From Alkalihalobacillus pseudalcaliphilus (GTDB lineage: Bacteria > Bacillota > Bacilli > Bacillales > Bacillaceae_D), in the NCBI RefSeq assembly GCF_028610675.1, contig NZ_JAQQWS010000003.1, positions 62,001-126,000 of the forward strand: a stretch of 64,000 nt of DNA. The letters run 5' to 3'. Positions 25,286 to 33,630 of this stretch are shown here, piece after piece. Numbering within the stretch: the stretch's first letter is position 1; every line of letters starts with the position of its first letter. A program made the translations under genes and the position numbers. The notes beneath the pieces were generated by a model. It saw nothing but the letters and a program-made list of their open reading frames with translations, made no database searches and was not told the origin of the DNA.

Positions 25286-25741
25286 TTATTCCTTAGGTAA
25301 TATAGACATCGTGCACCGTGAAACACAGACTAATCGCTCTTGCTCATCTGTTATCTTAATATCCCAAACCATCGTTGATCGACCTTTATGTAGAGGAATT
25401 GCCGTTGCTGTTACGATTCCATCCTTTTTACTTCTGAGATGATTCGCATTGATTTCAAGTCCAACGGGATTAAATTTCGTTAAATCAATTTGGATAGCCG
25501 TTGCCACACTGGCCGCTGTTTCCGCCAAAGCAACCGAAGCTCCTCCATGTAAAATCCCTGCCGGTTGGTGTGTTTTAGGTCCTACGGGCATCGTCATCAC
25601 TAAGCGATCAAAGCTAATTTCTGTGAAAGACATTTCAAGTACTTGAGCTAATGTCTCTTTTTTAAGCTGATACATAAATGCAAGAAAACCCTCTTCACTT
25701 GATAAGCCATGGAAATCTAGTACCTCTTGTGCAATTTTCAA
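25286..25741 (-). CDS. PaaI-family hotdog-fold thioesterase
   Basis: A 151-residue acyl-CoA thioesterase-like protein. The central helix region AGILHGGASVALAETAA is the HGG motif with the downstream catalytic acidic residue of the PaaI/YdiI group. VGLEINANHLR and TATAIPLHKGRSTMVWDI are the usual strands. These enzymes hydrolyse aromatic or aliphatic acyl-CoA esters. TTG start, with GGAGGGG upstream. The Nudix gene begins right after its stop, so the two were probably co-transcribed. No phenylacetate genes are adjacent. Confidence 0.82.
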   Translation of the reverse strand: MKIAQEVLDFHGLSSEEGFLAFMYQLKKETLAQVLEMSFTEISFDRLVMTMPVGPKTHQPAGILHGGASVALAETAASVATAIQIDLTKFNPVGLEINANHLRSKKDGIVTATAIPLHKGRSTMVWDIKITDEQERLVCVSRCTMSILPKE

Positions 25742-25800
25742 ACAAACCCCTCCTTATTGATGTGGTATTTATGAATTCCCTATTGCAACAGGATTTCCTC

Positions 25801-26007
25801 TTTTTGTGTGAAAGTTACCCTAAAGGCGATGTGCTCTTCTCCGAAGATCGCTCCGGAATGGGGGCACTCTTTCCGCAGGCGGGCGCTGAGCTAACTTGCT
25901 TACGCAAGTTAGCTCAGCCTGCCCTTTCCTCCTGCAGGAGTCGGCCCCCATTCCCTCCGCTAGGGTTCGTACTTACCCATTAATTAGAGCACTTCTCACA
26001 CAAAAAA
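25801..26007. repeat. 207-bp GC-rich palindromic element with inverted ends
   Basis: The left end TTTTTGTGTGA (25801-25811) is mirrored by TCACACAAAAA near 25996-26006. Inside, GGAATGGGGGC (25856-25866) pairs with GCCCCCATTCC (25943-25953). At the centre a perfect 14-bp stem (25885-25898 with 25905-25918) surrounds the loop CTTACG. The left end also matches the dispersed repeat (AAAGTTACCCTAAAGGCGATG). The block is far more GC-rich than its surroundings. It resembles palindromic intergenic elements I have seen in Bacillaceae genomes, but I cannot name it. The rest of the gap, 26008-26218, shows nothing. Confidence 0.7.
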
Positions 26008-26218
26008 TCGTATGAAAAGAACAAGAATCAAAATCAAATCGAGAGTATAGTTCCAATTAGGATGCCTAATTTCAAATTGCATGAAGAGCCACCTGTTAAA
26101 GAGCAAAACCCTACTTTTTGGTATAAATAAAACTGGGAAAAAAGCCTCTTAAGGACAGTCTATATGACTTATATGAATGAGCATGAGCACGTGGAATTTT
26201 TATGAACAAACCAAATCC

Positions 26219-26560
26219 CTAACTGAATTCAATTAAAAAACCGGATAAATCAAGGTTTATCACGGCTACTTTTATTATTTTATTAAAGGTTTTGTACGTG
26301 CTTGCTCTGCGACATTCGAACTTCATCTTTTGTAGGAGAATGAGAAAGGTTCGATGTTGCCAAATATGGACTAAGTAGGAAATTAAGAAAAGTGACGCGA
26401 ATCGGAATACAAACGCACCAGCTAATCCATAAAATAAAGCTTTTTTCCTTTGTTTATCTGGTAAATGTTTCACAATTGTCGTAATAACTAAAGCATGATC
26501 GGCTGCTAAAATACCTTCAAGAGCAACAAGAATTAACAACACCCAATATCAATTAGTAGA
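26219..26560 (-). pseudogene. Truncated TerC-family membrane protein gene
   Basis: The first ~65 residues are typical of TerC/YkoY-type metal-efflux membrane proteins: YWVLLILVALEGILAADHAL, then VKHLPDKQRKKALFYGLAGA and FRFASLFLISYLV. After residue ~65 the similarity stops and the frame runs into unrelated sequence (ending GFLIEFS) for about 40 codons, where the family normally has 200 more residues with several membrane helices. Upstream of the first recognisable residues there is an in-frame stop and no ribosome binding site. I read this as a decayed remnant. Confidence 0.6.
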
Positions 26561-26632
26561 TTTCTAGTTTTTCCAAAATTATATGAATACATGGTGAACA
26601 TAGGAAAACTTGGGCACTGTGACTGACTCCGC

Positions 26633-27415
26633 TTATTTCCCGACAAACTTTGGTTGACGTTTCTCTATAAATGCCTGAATGCCTTCTCGGTGATCCATTG
26701 TCCCTCTCATAAGCATTTGCGTCGCATTTTCTTTTTGTATGACCTCATCAAAAGAAGCATCGAAGGACTCATGGATAAGCTGTTTTGAATAAGTAAAGGC
26801 TTGCGTTGGTCCATTTGAAATCTCTAAAGCTAATTCAAAAGCACGTTCAAACATTTGCTCTTGCTTCAAGACCTCACTGACAAGCCCTTCCTTTTTTGCC
26901 TCTTCAGCATTCAAGTTTACACCTCTTATCATCCACTCTTTTGCCTTAAGTTCTCCGACAATTCTAGGCAAATGATAATGCAACCCTAAATCAGGTACTA
27001 AGGCGATATTTTTAAATGATAAGACAAAACGACTTTTTTCCTCAGCTAAAATCAAGTCAGATGCTAAAGCCAAACTAATCCCCGCTCCCGCTATATAACC
27101 ATGAACAACAGCGATGATAACTTTTTTCATTTTTCTCATGTAAGAAACAATGCCGGTGAAATCATCAATAAGTTGTTTCGTCTCAAGTGGACTCAAGCTA
27201 TCGTTGGCCATCATTTTGATATCACCACCTGCACAAAATGAGTTCCCTTTTCCTGCTAATACAATGACTTTTATTGAGTCGTCTTCTTCTAGTTCTTTGA
27301 ACGTATTGGTTAACCCCTTTATTAATTGATGACCAATTGCATTCAGAGATTTTGGCTCGTTTAAATATACAATAGCAATCGCTTCTTTTCTTTCTACAAT
27401 TACACTCTCACTCAT
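26633..27415 (-). CDS. Enoyl-CoA hydratase/isomerase family protein
   Basis: A 260-residue crotonase-fold enzyme. The oxyanion-hole segments are GNSFCAGGDIKMMAND (about residues 60-75) and HGYIAGAGISLALASDL (about 104-120). IALVPDLGLHYHLPRIVG carries the Asp found in isomerase-like members instead of the second Glu of classical hydratases, which suggests a PaaG-like ring- or double-bond isomerase or related activity. The start ATG follows GGGGGAT. It is transcribed alone. The acyl-CoA substrate is unknown. Confidence 0.85.
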   Translation of the reverse strand: MSESVIVERKEAIAIVYLNEPKSLNAIGHQLIKGLTNTFKELEEDDSIKVIVLAGKGNSFCAGGDIKMMANDSLSPLETKQLIDDFTGIVSYMRKMKKVIIAVVHGYIAGAGISLALASDLILAEEKSRFVLSFKNIALVPDLGLHYHLPRIVGELKAKEWMIRGVNLNAEEAKKEGLVSEVLKQEQMFERAFELALEISNGPTQAFTYSKQLIHESFDASFDEVIQKENATQMLMRGTMDHREGIQAFIEKRQPKFVGK

Positions 27416-27492
27416 GATATATCCCCCATTTCTTTTCTATCCGACCCAACAGACAGAACGGTCTTTTTAATAGTTTCAACATTTATTATAGA

Positions 27493-27727
27493 AATTCCTG
27501 CTTTTTTGTATGGAAGTTGCTTAGGGATGATAGTTTGTGCCTTGAAGTTAGTTGGGTATCCATCTTAACAGGACAATGCCCCTTTATGAGCGTGCGACTC
27601 TGGTGATGGAGTTGCAACAGTGCCAGATTTTTAAATAGTCGCTACTACTTTCATATTTGTTCATGGCGTTGAGGGATTAAGCTCTATAATATTCGTTTTG
27701 AAAAAAAGTGACTTATGGGCGATATTA
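27493..27727 (+). repeat. Two direct copies of the dispersed repeat
   Basis: Copy 1 at about 27505-27560 reads TTTTGTATGGAAGTTGCTTA followed by GATAGTTTGTGCCTTGAAGT. Copy 2 at about 27697-27727 reads AAAGTGACTTATGGGCGATA. Both are in the same orientation and separated by ~190 bp of non-coding sequence. They lie between the enoyl-CoA hydratase start and a small membrane-protein gene. Confidence 0.65.
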
Positions 27728-27792
27728 TGCAGGAAAATAAAAAATAACAAGGAATACTATGATTTGTATGCATACAGGGAGGTGCGAATTTT

Positions 27793-27960
27793 TTGAGTAA
27801 AGTCGGTCTATATTTAATTTTATTAGTTTTCTTATCATTTTTAATTTTTATGATAATAGGAACATATTTTGATACTAATGATACATATCTTTCATTTATT
27901 CTAACAGTCATTGCTATACACTTTATCGTGAGCTATGTATTAGATAATAATAAGAAATAA
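27793..27960 (+). CDS. Small two-helix membrane protein (55 aa)
   Basis: A 55-codon gene starting with TTG, 8 nt after a near-perfect GGGAGGTG ribosome binding site. The protein has a hydrophobic segment at residues 5-24 (GLYLILLVFLSFLIFMIIG), a short acidic loop (TYFDTNDTY), a second segment at 33-50 (LSFILTVIAIHFIVSYVL) and a polar tail DNNKK. This two-helix layout is common in small Bacillus membrane proteins. I do not recognise the family. It is isolated, with a repeat copy just upstream. Confidence 0.6.
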   Translation: MSKVGLYLILLVFLSFLIFMIIGTYFDTNDTYLSFILTVIAIHFIVSYVLDNNKK

Positions 27961-28125
27961 AATAATCTATTCTCACATCACAGAAAACTTTAGGTAAGAG
28001 CTTACTATTTAGGTTAGCATTTTTCAATTATCATTCTTCCTCACTTCCATACGAGTTGTAACATTAGCAAGAAATCGTTATGCTTTGAGAGAAGTTAATT
28101 GAACAATAAAGAAAGGGGCATTAAA

Positions 28126-28545
28126 ATGTATAAGCCAAAAACAAAAGAAACAGACCGTAGTGTTGTTGAGTTTATTGAATCTGTTGAGAGCCCTAAAAAA
28201 CAAGCGGATGCATTTAAGTTACTAGAAATGTATGAAGAAGTATCTGGTTTTGAAGCGAAAATGTGGGGGCCGAGTATTATCGGTTTTGGTTCTTATCACT
28301 ACCGCTATGAATCAGGCCATGAGGGCGATGCTCCTCTTGCTGGTTTCTCACCTAGAAAAGCCAAGATTAGTCTTTACTTTGCACCCGATGATCCAAATCG
28401 AGAGCCTTTATTGGCAGAATTAGGAAAACATACAACAGGAAAATCATGTGTATATATTAATAAACTAGCAGACGTAAATCCTGATGTTATCAAAAAACTC
28501 ATTTCATCTACAATAGAACACATGAAAAAAAAGTATCCTAATTAA
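28126..28545 (+). CDS. DUF1801-domain protein
   Basis: A 139-residue soluble protein of the DUF1801 (YdhG-like) family: VVEFIESVESPKKQADAFKL at the start, MWGPSIIGFGSYHYRYESG in the middle, KISLYFAPDD and SCVYINKLADV near the end. The fold resembles iron/metal-chaperone-like frataxin proteins, but function is unproven. GAAAGGGG sets the ATG at MYKPKTKET; an upstream TTG nine codons earlier is not used. Single gene. Confidence 0.8.
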   Translation: MYKPKTKETDRSVVEFIESVESPKKQADAFKLLEMYEEVSGFEAKMWGPSIIGFGSYHYRYESGHEGDAPLAGFSPRKAKISLYFAPDDPNREPLLAELGKHTTGKSCVYINKLADVNPDVIKKLISSTIEHMKKKYPN

Positions 28546-28664
28546 CGATTCTCACTTTGTTTCTACTCATTATCTCTTCAAGGTAATTTCATAGGCATGA
28601 AACCAGACAATTCAACGAACACTATGTATAATAACCACTATCTTGTTTTTTAGGAGTTGACGTT

Positions 28665-29381
28665 ATGCAAGACTTACGAGGTAAAACAGCCCTTATAACT
28701 GGTGCTGGAAGAGGAATTGGACGAGCAACAGCTCTCGCACTTGCTGCTGAAGGTATTCATATTGGACTTATTGGACGAACTATGGAAAAACTTGAGAAAG
28801 TGGCAGAAGAGCTTAATCAATATGACATTAACGTATCTGCAGCTGCTGCAGATGTTAGCGATTTAGCAGCTATGGAAGCTGCTTTCAGCCATATTAGAAA
28901 TGACCTAGGTACAATTGATATTTTAATTAATAATGCCGGAATTGCTAAATTCGGAGGTTTCTTAGACCTATCTCCTGAAGAATGGCAGAGCATTATCGAT
29001 GTTAACTTAAAAGGGGTTTATAATGCGACTCGACTCGCTTTACCAGAAATGCTCGATAAAAAATCTGGCGATATTATTAACATTAGTTCAACGGCTGGTA
29101 CAAAGGGAGCTCCTGTAACAAGTGCGTACAGTGCTTCTAAGTTTGCTGTAATGGGTTTAACGGAATCATTAATGCTAGAAGTTCGTAAACATAATGTACG
29201 AGTCTCTGCACTAACCCCAAGTACTGTCTCAACAGATTTAGCCTTTGAAAATAACCTAACAGACGGTAACCCAGAAAAAGCCATGCAACCTGAAGACTTA
29301 GCCGAGTTAATCGTAGCTCAATTAAAGCTTCATCCACGCGTATTCCTGAAAACCGCTGGATTGTGGGCGACGAATCCATAA
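28665..29381 (+). CDS. Short-chain dehydrogenase/reductase (FabG/YoxD-like)
   Basis: A 238-residue Rossmann-fold oxidoreductase. The coenzyme loop ITGAGRGIG (TGxxxGxG) is at residues 11-19. ADVSD and NNAGIA follow, the catalytic Ser is in INISSTAG, and YSASK (Tyr-x-x-x-Lys) is at about 150. It reads like an NADP(H)-dependent 3-ketoacyl-ACP reductase-type enzyme, close to the YoxD group of Bacillus; the real substrate is not predictable. A terminator follows. Single gene. Confidence 0.87.
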   Translation: MQDLRGKTALITGAGRGIGRATALALAAEGIHIGLIGRTMEKLEKVAEELNQYDINVSAAAADVSDLAAMEAAFSHIRNDLGTIDILINNAGIAKFGGFLDLSPEEWQSIIDVNLKGVYNATRLALPEMLDKKSGDIINISSTAGTKGAPVTSAYSASKFAVMGLTESLMLEVRKHNVRVSALTPSTVSTDLAFENNLTDGNPEKAMQPEDLAELIVAQLKLHPRVFLKTAGLWATNP

Positions 29382-29398
29382 TAAAGTACTAAAATCCT

Positions 29399-29434
29399 AG
29401 CCTGACTCTCTAAGATGGAGGATCAGGCTTTTTC
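29399..29434 (+). terminator. Terminator after the SDR gene
   Basis: Stem AGCCTGA/TCAGGCT with a 17-nt loop, ending in TTTTTC, 18 nt after the stop codon. Confidence 0.75.
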
Positions 29435-29798
29435 ATGAGCGTGACACTACTTGACCTACTCGTTTAAGGATTCATTCAGGACTTTGACCGATTTAACGAC
29501 CATTTAAGCTCTTCCATACTTATTTTCTTTGTCCTCATACACTTTTGACTACAACTCCCTCCCTCACTTCACAACACCTTATGTTGTTGCCTTCACACTC
29601 CTTTAACTACTAATCCCCATACTTGACACCTCTCCTCTTATACCCTTCGCCTTTCTTTGTTCAACTAATAATCAACATTATTCCCCGTCATAGATAATTT
29701 TGTAAAATAACAAAATGTCGAACAATTCTATTTACTTCGCTCTCCGAAATGTTTATGATGTTTTTATCCTATAATAAAATATCTAAGGAGGCTTTATC
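29435..29798. other. Intergenic region upstream of the S9 peptidase gene
   Basis: No gene is seen in these 364 nt. A perfect 7-bp inverted repeat ATTTTGT/ACAAAAT (29697-29716) and a -10-like TATAAT (29770-29775) lie before the peptidase gene; no clear -35 pairs with it. The rest is C/T-rich and unremarkable. Confidence 0.4.
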
Positions 29799-31793
29799 AT
29801 GTCAAAACGCCCTATCACTATTGAAGATTTATGTAAACTGACCTTTGTAGGAAATCCAGTAGTTTCTCCCAAAAAAGATAAAATCGTCTATGTGCGCACA
29901 GTCGTTGACCAAGAAAAAGACGGCTATGCTTCCTCGCTCTATTTAGTAGACTTAGAAGGGAACGAGATCCCATTAACTACATATTTTTCAAAAGATACCT
30001 TAATTAAAGATACGAGTCCAAAGTGGTCTCCAGATGGGCAATCAGTGGCTTTCCTCTCTAATCGTACGGGCAAGAATCAAGTATGGAAAATTTCCACTTT
30101 AGGCGGTGAAGCCATTGCTTTAACCGATGTTGACCAAGGTATATCTAACTTTGAGTTCTCACCAGATGGACAATCACTCGCTTTAACGATTTCTGGGGAG
30201 TGGCCAAATGAGGACAAAAAGGAAGATCAGAAAGAAGAAAGTGACGTCAAAGTCATTACAAGACTTCGTTATAAAGCGGATGGAGTAGGCATCCTTAGTG
30301 ATAAGCGGAATCACATTTATCTCTATGACCTCAAACAAAATAGCTATACAAAACTAACAGAAGGTGAGTATGACTTTTCACAGCCACGTTTCTCTAGTAA
30401 TGGTACTGGCTTGTTTTATGTGGCTACAAAAGCGGCAGATAAAGAGTGGGGTTACCTCCCTTCTATTTGGTATTATGATCTATCAACGAAAACAGAAAAA
30501 AATCTATATGAAGGTAAAGGAACAACAGCTGCCCCTTCTGTTTCACCAGACGGGAAGTGGCTAGCTTTTATTGGTCATACTCGTGGTGAGAGAAGCCAAG
30601 GTAACAATGAAGTTCTTCTCCTTTCATTAGAAACTGGTAAACTATCAAGGTTAACAAAAGACTTTGATTATACGGTAGGTAATCTTGTCGGCATTGATGC
30701 CCGTTATGACTCGGGGGACTTCCGATTAATTTGGGATGAAACAAGTGAAGGTATATATTTTAGTGCAACGATTGGTGGCGACTGTTTATTATTTAAAGTC
30801 GATTTACACGGGCACGTATCTAAACCACTTACTCCAGCACCAGCTTCTATCACCTCGTTTGATCTTATCAATCAAAAAATAGCAATTGCTGTTATCGAGA
30901 CGCCGACTGAGACTGGTAAACTTGTAAAAATCAACCTTGAATCGCAAACCCTTGAACAAAATTTGAGCCATTGGAATCAAACATTTTTTGAAGAAGTATT
31001 TATAAGCGAACCAGAACCATTCACTTATCAAAGTACAGATGAAAAGGAAATAGAGGGGTGGCTTCTTAAACCGTATGGATTTAAGGCAGGAAAAAAATAC
31101 CCTCTCATCTTACAGATACATGGTGGTCCAGCAACAGCATATGGTAACGGTTTACATCATGAGATGCAAGTCATGGCAGCAAAAGGGTATCTCGTCCTTT
31201 ATACAAATCCTCGTGGTAGTCAAGGCTACGGCCATGACTTCGTTAATGCCGTTATTGGTGATTACGGCGGTATGGACTATGCTGATATTATCGCTGGACT
31301 TGATTATGCCCTCGAACATTACAATTTTATTGATAAAGAACAATTATTCGTAACTGGAGGAAGCTATGGAGGTTATATGACTAATGTCATCGTGACACGT
31401 ACGAATCGTTTCAAAGCGGCTGTTACCCAACGTAGTATTTGTAACTGGCATAGCTTTTACGGAACAAGTGACATCGGTTTCTTCTTTACTGAATGGCAGC
31501 ATGGACATGCCGACCTATGGAATGATTATGAACGTTTAATAAAATTATCGCCGCTCCATTATGCTCGTAATGTCAAAACACCGATACTCATTTTACACAG
31601 CGAACAAGATTTACGCTGTCCAATGGAACAGGCGGAGCAGTGGTATATTGCCTTAAAACGACTTGGTGTCGAAACGAAATTTGTCCGCTTTCCAGATGAA
31701 AACCATGACTTATCTCGCTCCGGCAAACCGAAACACCGTTTAAAAAGGTTAGAACACTTGATTGGGTGGTTTTTGGACCGCACGGCTAACTAA
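29799..31793 (+). CDS. S9-family serine peptidase (acylaminoacyl-peptidase/DPP-like)
   Basis: A 664-residue cytoplasmic oligopeptidase. The N-terminal part (about 20-390) is a beta-propeller with TolB/WD-like repeats (SPKWSPDGQSVAFLSNR, FEFSPDGQSLALT, SVSPDGKWLAFIG). The C-terminal alpha/beta-hydrolase domain carries GGSYGGYMT with the nucleophile Ser (about 527), LHSEQDLRCPMEQ with the Asp and DENHDLSRSG with the His. It hydrolyses short peptides or acylated N-termini. The charged insert EDKKEDQKEESD near residue 140 is a low-complexity linker. Good RBS (AAGGAGG); terminator at 31799-31840. Confidence 0.9.
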   Translation: MSKRPITIEDLCKLTFVGNPVVSPKKDKIVYVRTVVDQEKDGYASSLYLVDLEGNEIPLTTYFSKDTLIKDTSPKWSPDGQSVAFLSNRTGKNQVWKISTLGGEAIALTDVDQGISNFEFSPDGQSLALTISGEWPNEDKKEDQKEESDVKVITRLRYKADGVGILSDKRNHIYLYDLKQNSYTKLTEGEYDFSQPRFSSNGTGLFYVATKAADKEWGYLPSIWYYDLSTKTEKNLYEGKGTTAAPSVSPDGKWLAFIGHTRGERSQGNNEVLLLSLETGKLSRLTKDFDYTVGNLVGIDARYDSGDFRLIWDETSEGIYFSATIGGDCLLFKVDLHGHVSKPLTPAPASITSFDLINQKIAIAVIETPTETGKLVKINLESQTLEQNLSHWNQTFFEEVFISEPEPFTYQSTDEKEIEGWLLKPYGFKAGKKYPLILQIHGGPATAYGNGLHHEMQVMAAKGYLVLYTNPRGSQGYGHDFVNAVIGDYGGMDYADIIAGLDYALEHYNFIDKEQLFVTGGSYGGYMTNVIVTRTNRFKAAVTQRSICNWHSFYGTSDIGFFFTEWQHGHADLWNDYERLIKLSPLHYARNVKTPILILHSEQDLRCPMEQAEQWYIALKRLGVETKFVRFPDENHDLSRSGKPKHRLKRLEHLIGWFLDRTAN

Positions 31794-31798
31794 GCAAA

Positions 31799-31840
31799 AA
31801 AACCGCTAATTTTAAAGCAACATTCAAAATTAGCGGTTTT
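31799..31840. terminator. Bidirectional terminator between S9 peptidase and DUF4181-like genes
   Basis: A perfect 15-bp stem AAAACCGCTAATTTT/AAAATTAGCGGTTTT with a 12-nt loop, sitting between two convergent genes. Confidence 0.85.
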
Positions 31841-31847
31841 TATACTA

Positions 31848-32255
31848 TTAATAAAAGCGCCAAAAACTTGTTAGCAAAAGTGAACCTATTATGACTAACA
31901 AAAATAATAATCTACATAATGTAAAGAGAGCTTCATTCCGATTAGACGTATATCTCCACTCGATCCGTGCTCTGAAACCTTCAATGACAATAATAAAGAG
32001 AGCAAAAATGAACAAAGGCTCAACCGTCCACATTTGCTCATCCTCTCCCAATGAAATGTTTAGAACTAATACAAAAAGCATGGAGATTATAAAAAATACT
32101 CTAATTCTAGATTCAATCTTCTTATGTTTTTCATTCACATGCTTCTCAGAAAAAAAGCCTCTCTCTACTCTGAGCCATTTCTTCATAAGCCAATGAAAAA
32201 CATACATTAATACGAGCGATCCCACGATTACGATAAAAAGCTCTGTCAAAAACAT
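31848..32255 (-). CDS. DUF4181-like integral membrane protein
   Basis: A 135-residue membrane protein with four hydrophobic segments (about residues 4-20, 50-66, 80-95 and 110-128). The cytoplasmic stretch RVERGFFSEKHVNEKHKKIESRIR between the first two spans matches the DUF4181 pattern of Bacillus membrane proteins. Function unknown. An upstream ATG eight codons earlier exists, but AAGGAAG lies 5 nt before the ATG used here (MFLTELF). Convergent with the S9 peptidase gene. Confidence 0.65.
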   Translation of the reverse strand: MFLTELFIVIVGSLVLMYVFHWLMKKWLRVERGFFSEKHVNEKHKKIESRIRVFFIISMLFVLVLNISLGEDEQMWTVEPLFIFALFIIVIEGFRARIEWRYTSNRNEALFTLCRLLFLLVIIGSLLLTSFWRFY

Positions 32256-32366
32256 GAATTCTTCCTTCATTCCATCCACCGAAATCCTTATATATTAACA
32301 TGATGATATAATTATCTTCTTATATCGTTCAAAGCTTTCATTCTACAATATCCACCAACATGTAAT

Positions 32367-33524
32367 TTAACTAAATTGTTCCAATTGCAAGAAATGTTCA
32401 CCTGCAACAATTCCCGCTCCAAGAACGACACCCTTTTGTTTTAAAGTTGAGTATTTTAAAATTTGATTTTCTTCTTGGTGACAATATTGGCTCAATTTAA
32501 GCTCAAATTCTAATTTTAATTTTGGGAAATACTCAAAAAAGTGACCGGCTATCACGACGATTTTAGGATCATACGTTGTAAAGATATTACCTATTCCAAT
32601 CGCTAAATAGGTAATCGCTTGGTTCATAATCGATCTTGCTAATGGATGTTTCTCTTCATAACGGATAACTAAATCTTCTACAGTTGCTACATCCATACCC
32701 ATCTTTGCCTGTTGTATAAGTGACCGTTCAGAAATATAAGAAGCTAGACATCCTACCTTTCCACATTTACAAATATGACCATTTGGATTAACTATACTAT
32801 GGCCAATCTCTCCTGCCTTATTTGAACTTCCACGATAAATGTCACCGTTAATAAAAACAGATGACCCAATACCAGACCCAATACCAACCAGAATCATCGT
32901 ATCCCCATCATCCATTTGCTCCACATTCTTTTCAGCCATTACCTGCATCTTTAATTCATTGTCTACAACCGTAGGTAAACCTGTTTTTTCATAGAGGAAT
33001 TTAGTCATTTCTATATGATCCCACAAAAGTTGATCAGAATGGACGACACGACCATTTTTTTCGTCAATATAACCAGGCAAGCCAACCCCTATACCTAGCA
33101 CCCTCTTTTTATCAATATTATTTTCTATTAAAATTGACTCAATCAATTGAATAGTTACGTTTAAGGCACCAGCTGAATTCTCTCTCACTTGATAAGGGTG
33201 CTCCTTTAAATGTTCTAGTTCACCCTTTAAATTAATCATACCAATTCGAATGATCTTCATATCATATTCAATTCCGATCGAATAGCGGGCCAAACGATTA
33301 ATTTGCAAAAAAACTGCATTTCTACCAACGGTTTTAGTTGCATTTTCCCGCTCGTAAATCAAATCTTCTGATATTAATTCATTCACAATCCGATTAATTG
33401 ATGTCGCACTCATTTTCGTTATTTTAACAATATCAGGCTTGGTAATTGGTTCTTTTGTTTTGATAATCTCATATACCCAGTGTTTGTTCTGATGCTTAAT
33501 ATATAATTGATCATGCTTCAACAT
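32367..33524 (-). CDS. ROK-family transcriptional repressor (NagC/XylR type)
   Basis: A 385-residue regulator. The N-terminal winged helix (about residues 12-70) has ITKPDIVKITKMSATSINRI. The C-terminal ROK sugar-kinase-like domain has IGVGLPGYID, DNELKMQVMAE, LVGIGSGIGSSVF and the zinc motif HICKCGKVGCLASYIS (Cys-x-Cys-x4-Cys type). Without a clear ATP-phosphate DxGxT loop it is a sugar-responsive repressor, not a kinase. It lies at the end of a run of leftward genes for sugar oxidation and oligomer import, which it probably controls. Confidence 0.88.
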   Translation of the reverse strand: MLKHDQLYIKHQNKHWVYEIIKTKEPITKPDIVKITKMSATSINRIVNELISEDLIYERENATKTVGRNAVFLQINRLARYSIGIEYDMKIIRIGMINLKGELEHLKEHPYQVRENSAGALNVTIQLIESILIENNIDKKRVLGIGVGLPGYIDEKNGRVVHSDQLLWDHIEMTKFLYEKTGLPTVVDNELKMQVMAEKNVEQMDDGDTMILVGIGSGIGSSVFINGDIYRGSSNKAGEIGHSIVNPNGHICKCGKVGCLASYISERSLIQQAKMGMDVATVEDLVIRYEEKHPLARSIMNQAITYLAIGIGNIFTTYDPKIVVIAGHFFEYFPKLKLEFELKLSQYCHQEENQILKYSTLKQKGVVLGAGIVAGEHFLQLEQFS

Positions 33525-33592
33525 CCTTACTCTCCTTCATTCCATATTATCTCTATTTATTATATAGGAAATAAATCCCTAAATATAGTAAA

Positions 33593-33621
33593 AGGTACAT
33601 GCCTTTATAGGTCATGTACCT
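33593..33621 (-). terminator. Terminator after the Gfo/Idh-isomerase operon
   Basis: AGGTACATG (33593-33601) pairs perfectly with CATGTACCT (33613-33621). On the minus strand it is followed by TTTTACT. It separates the dehydrogenase operon from the ROK gene. Confidence 0.65.
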
Positions 33622-33630
33622 CCATGTCAA

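Noticed and set aside
25678..25983. 101-codon plus-strand ORF
   Set aside because: Starts inside the thioesterase gene in antisense and runs into the palindromic repeat.
27684..27911. 75-codon minus-strand ORF
   Set aside because: Antisense to the small membrane-protein gene, which has the better ribosome binding site and protein profile.
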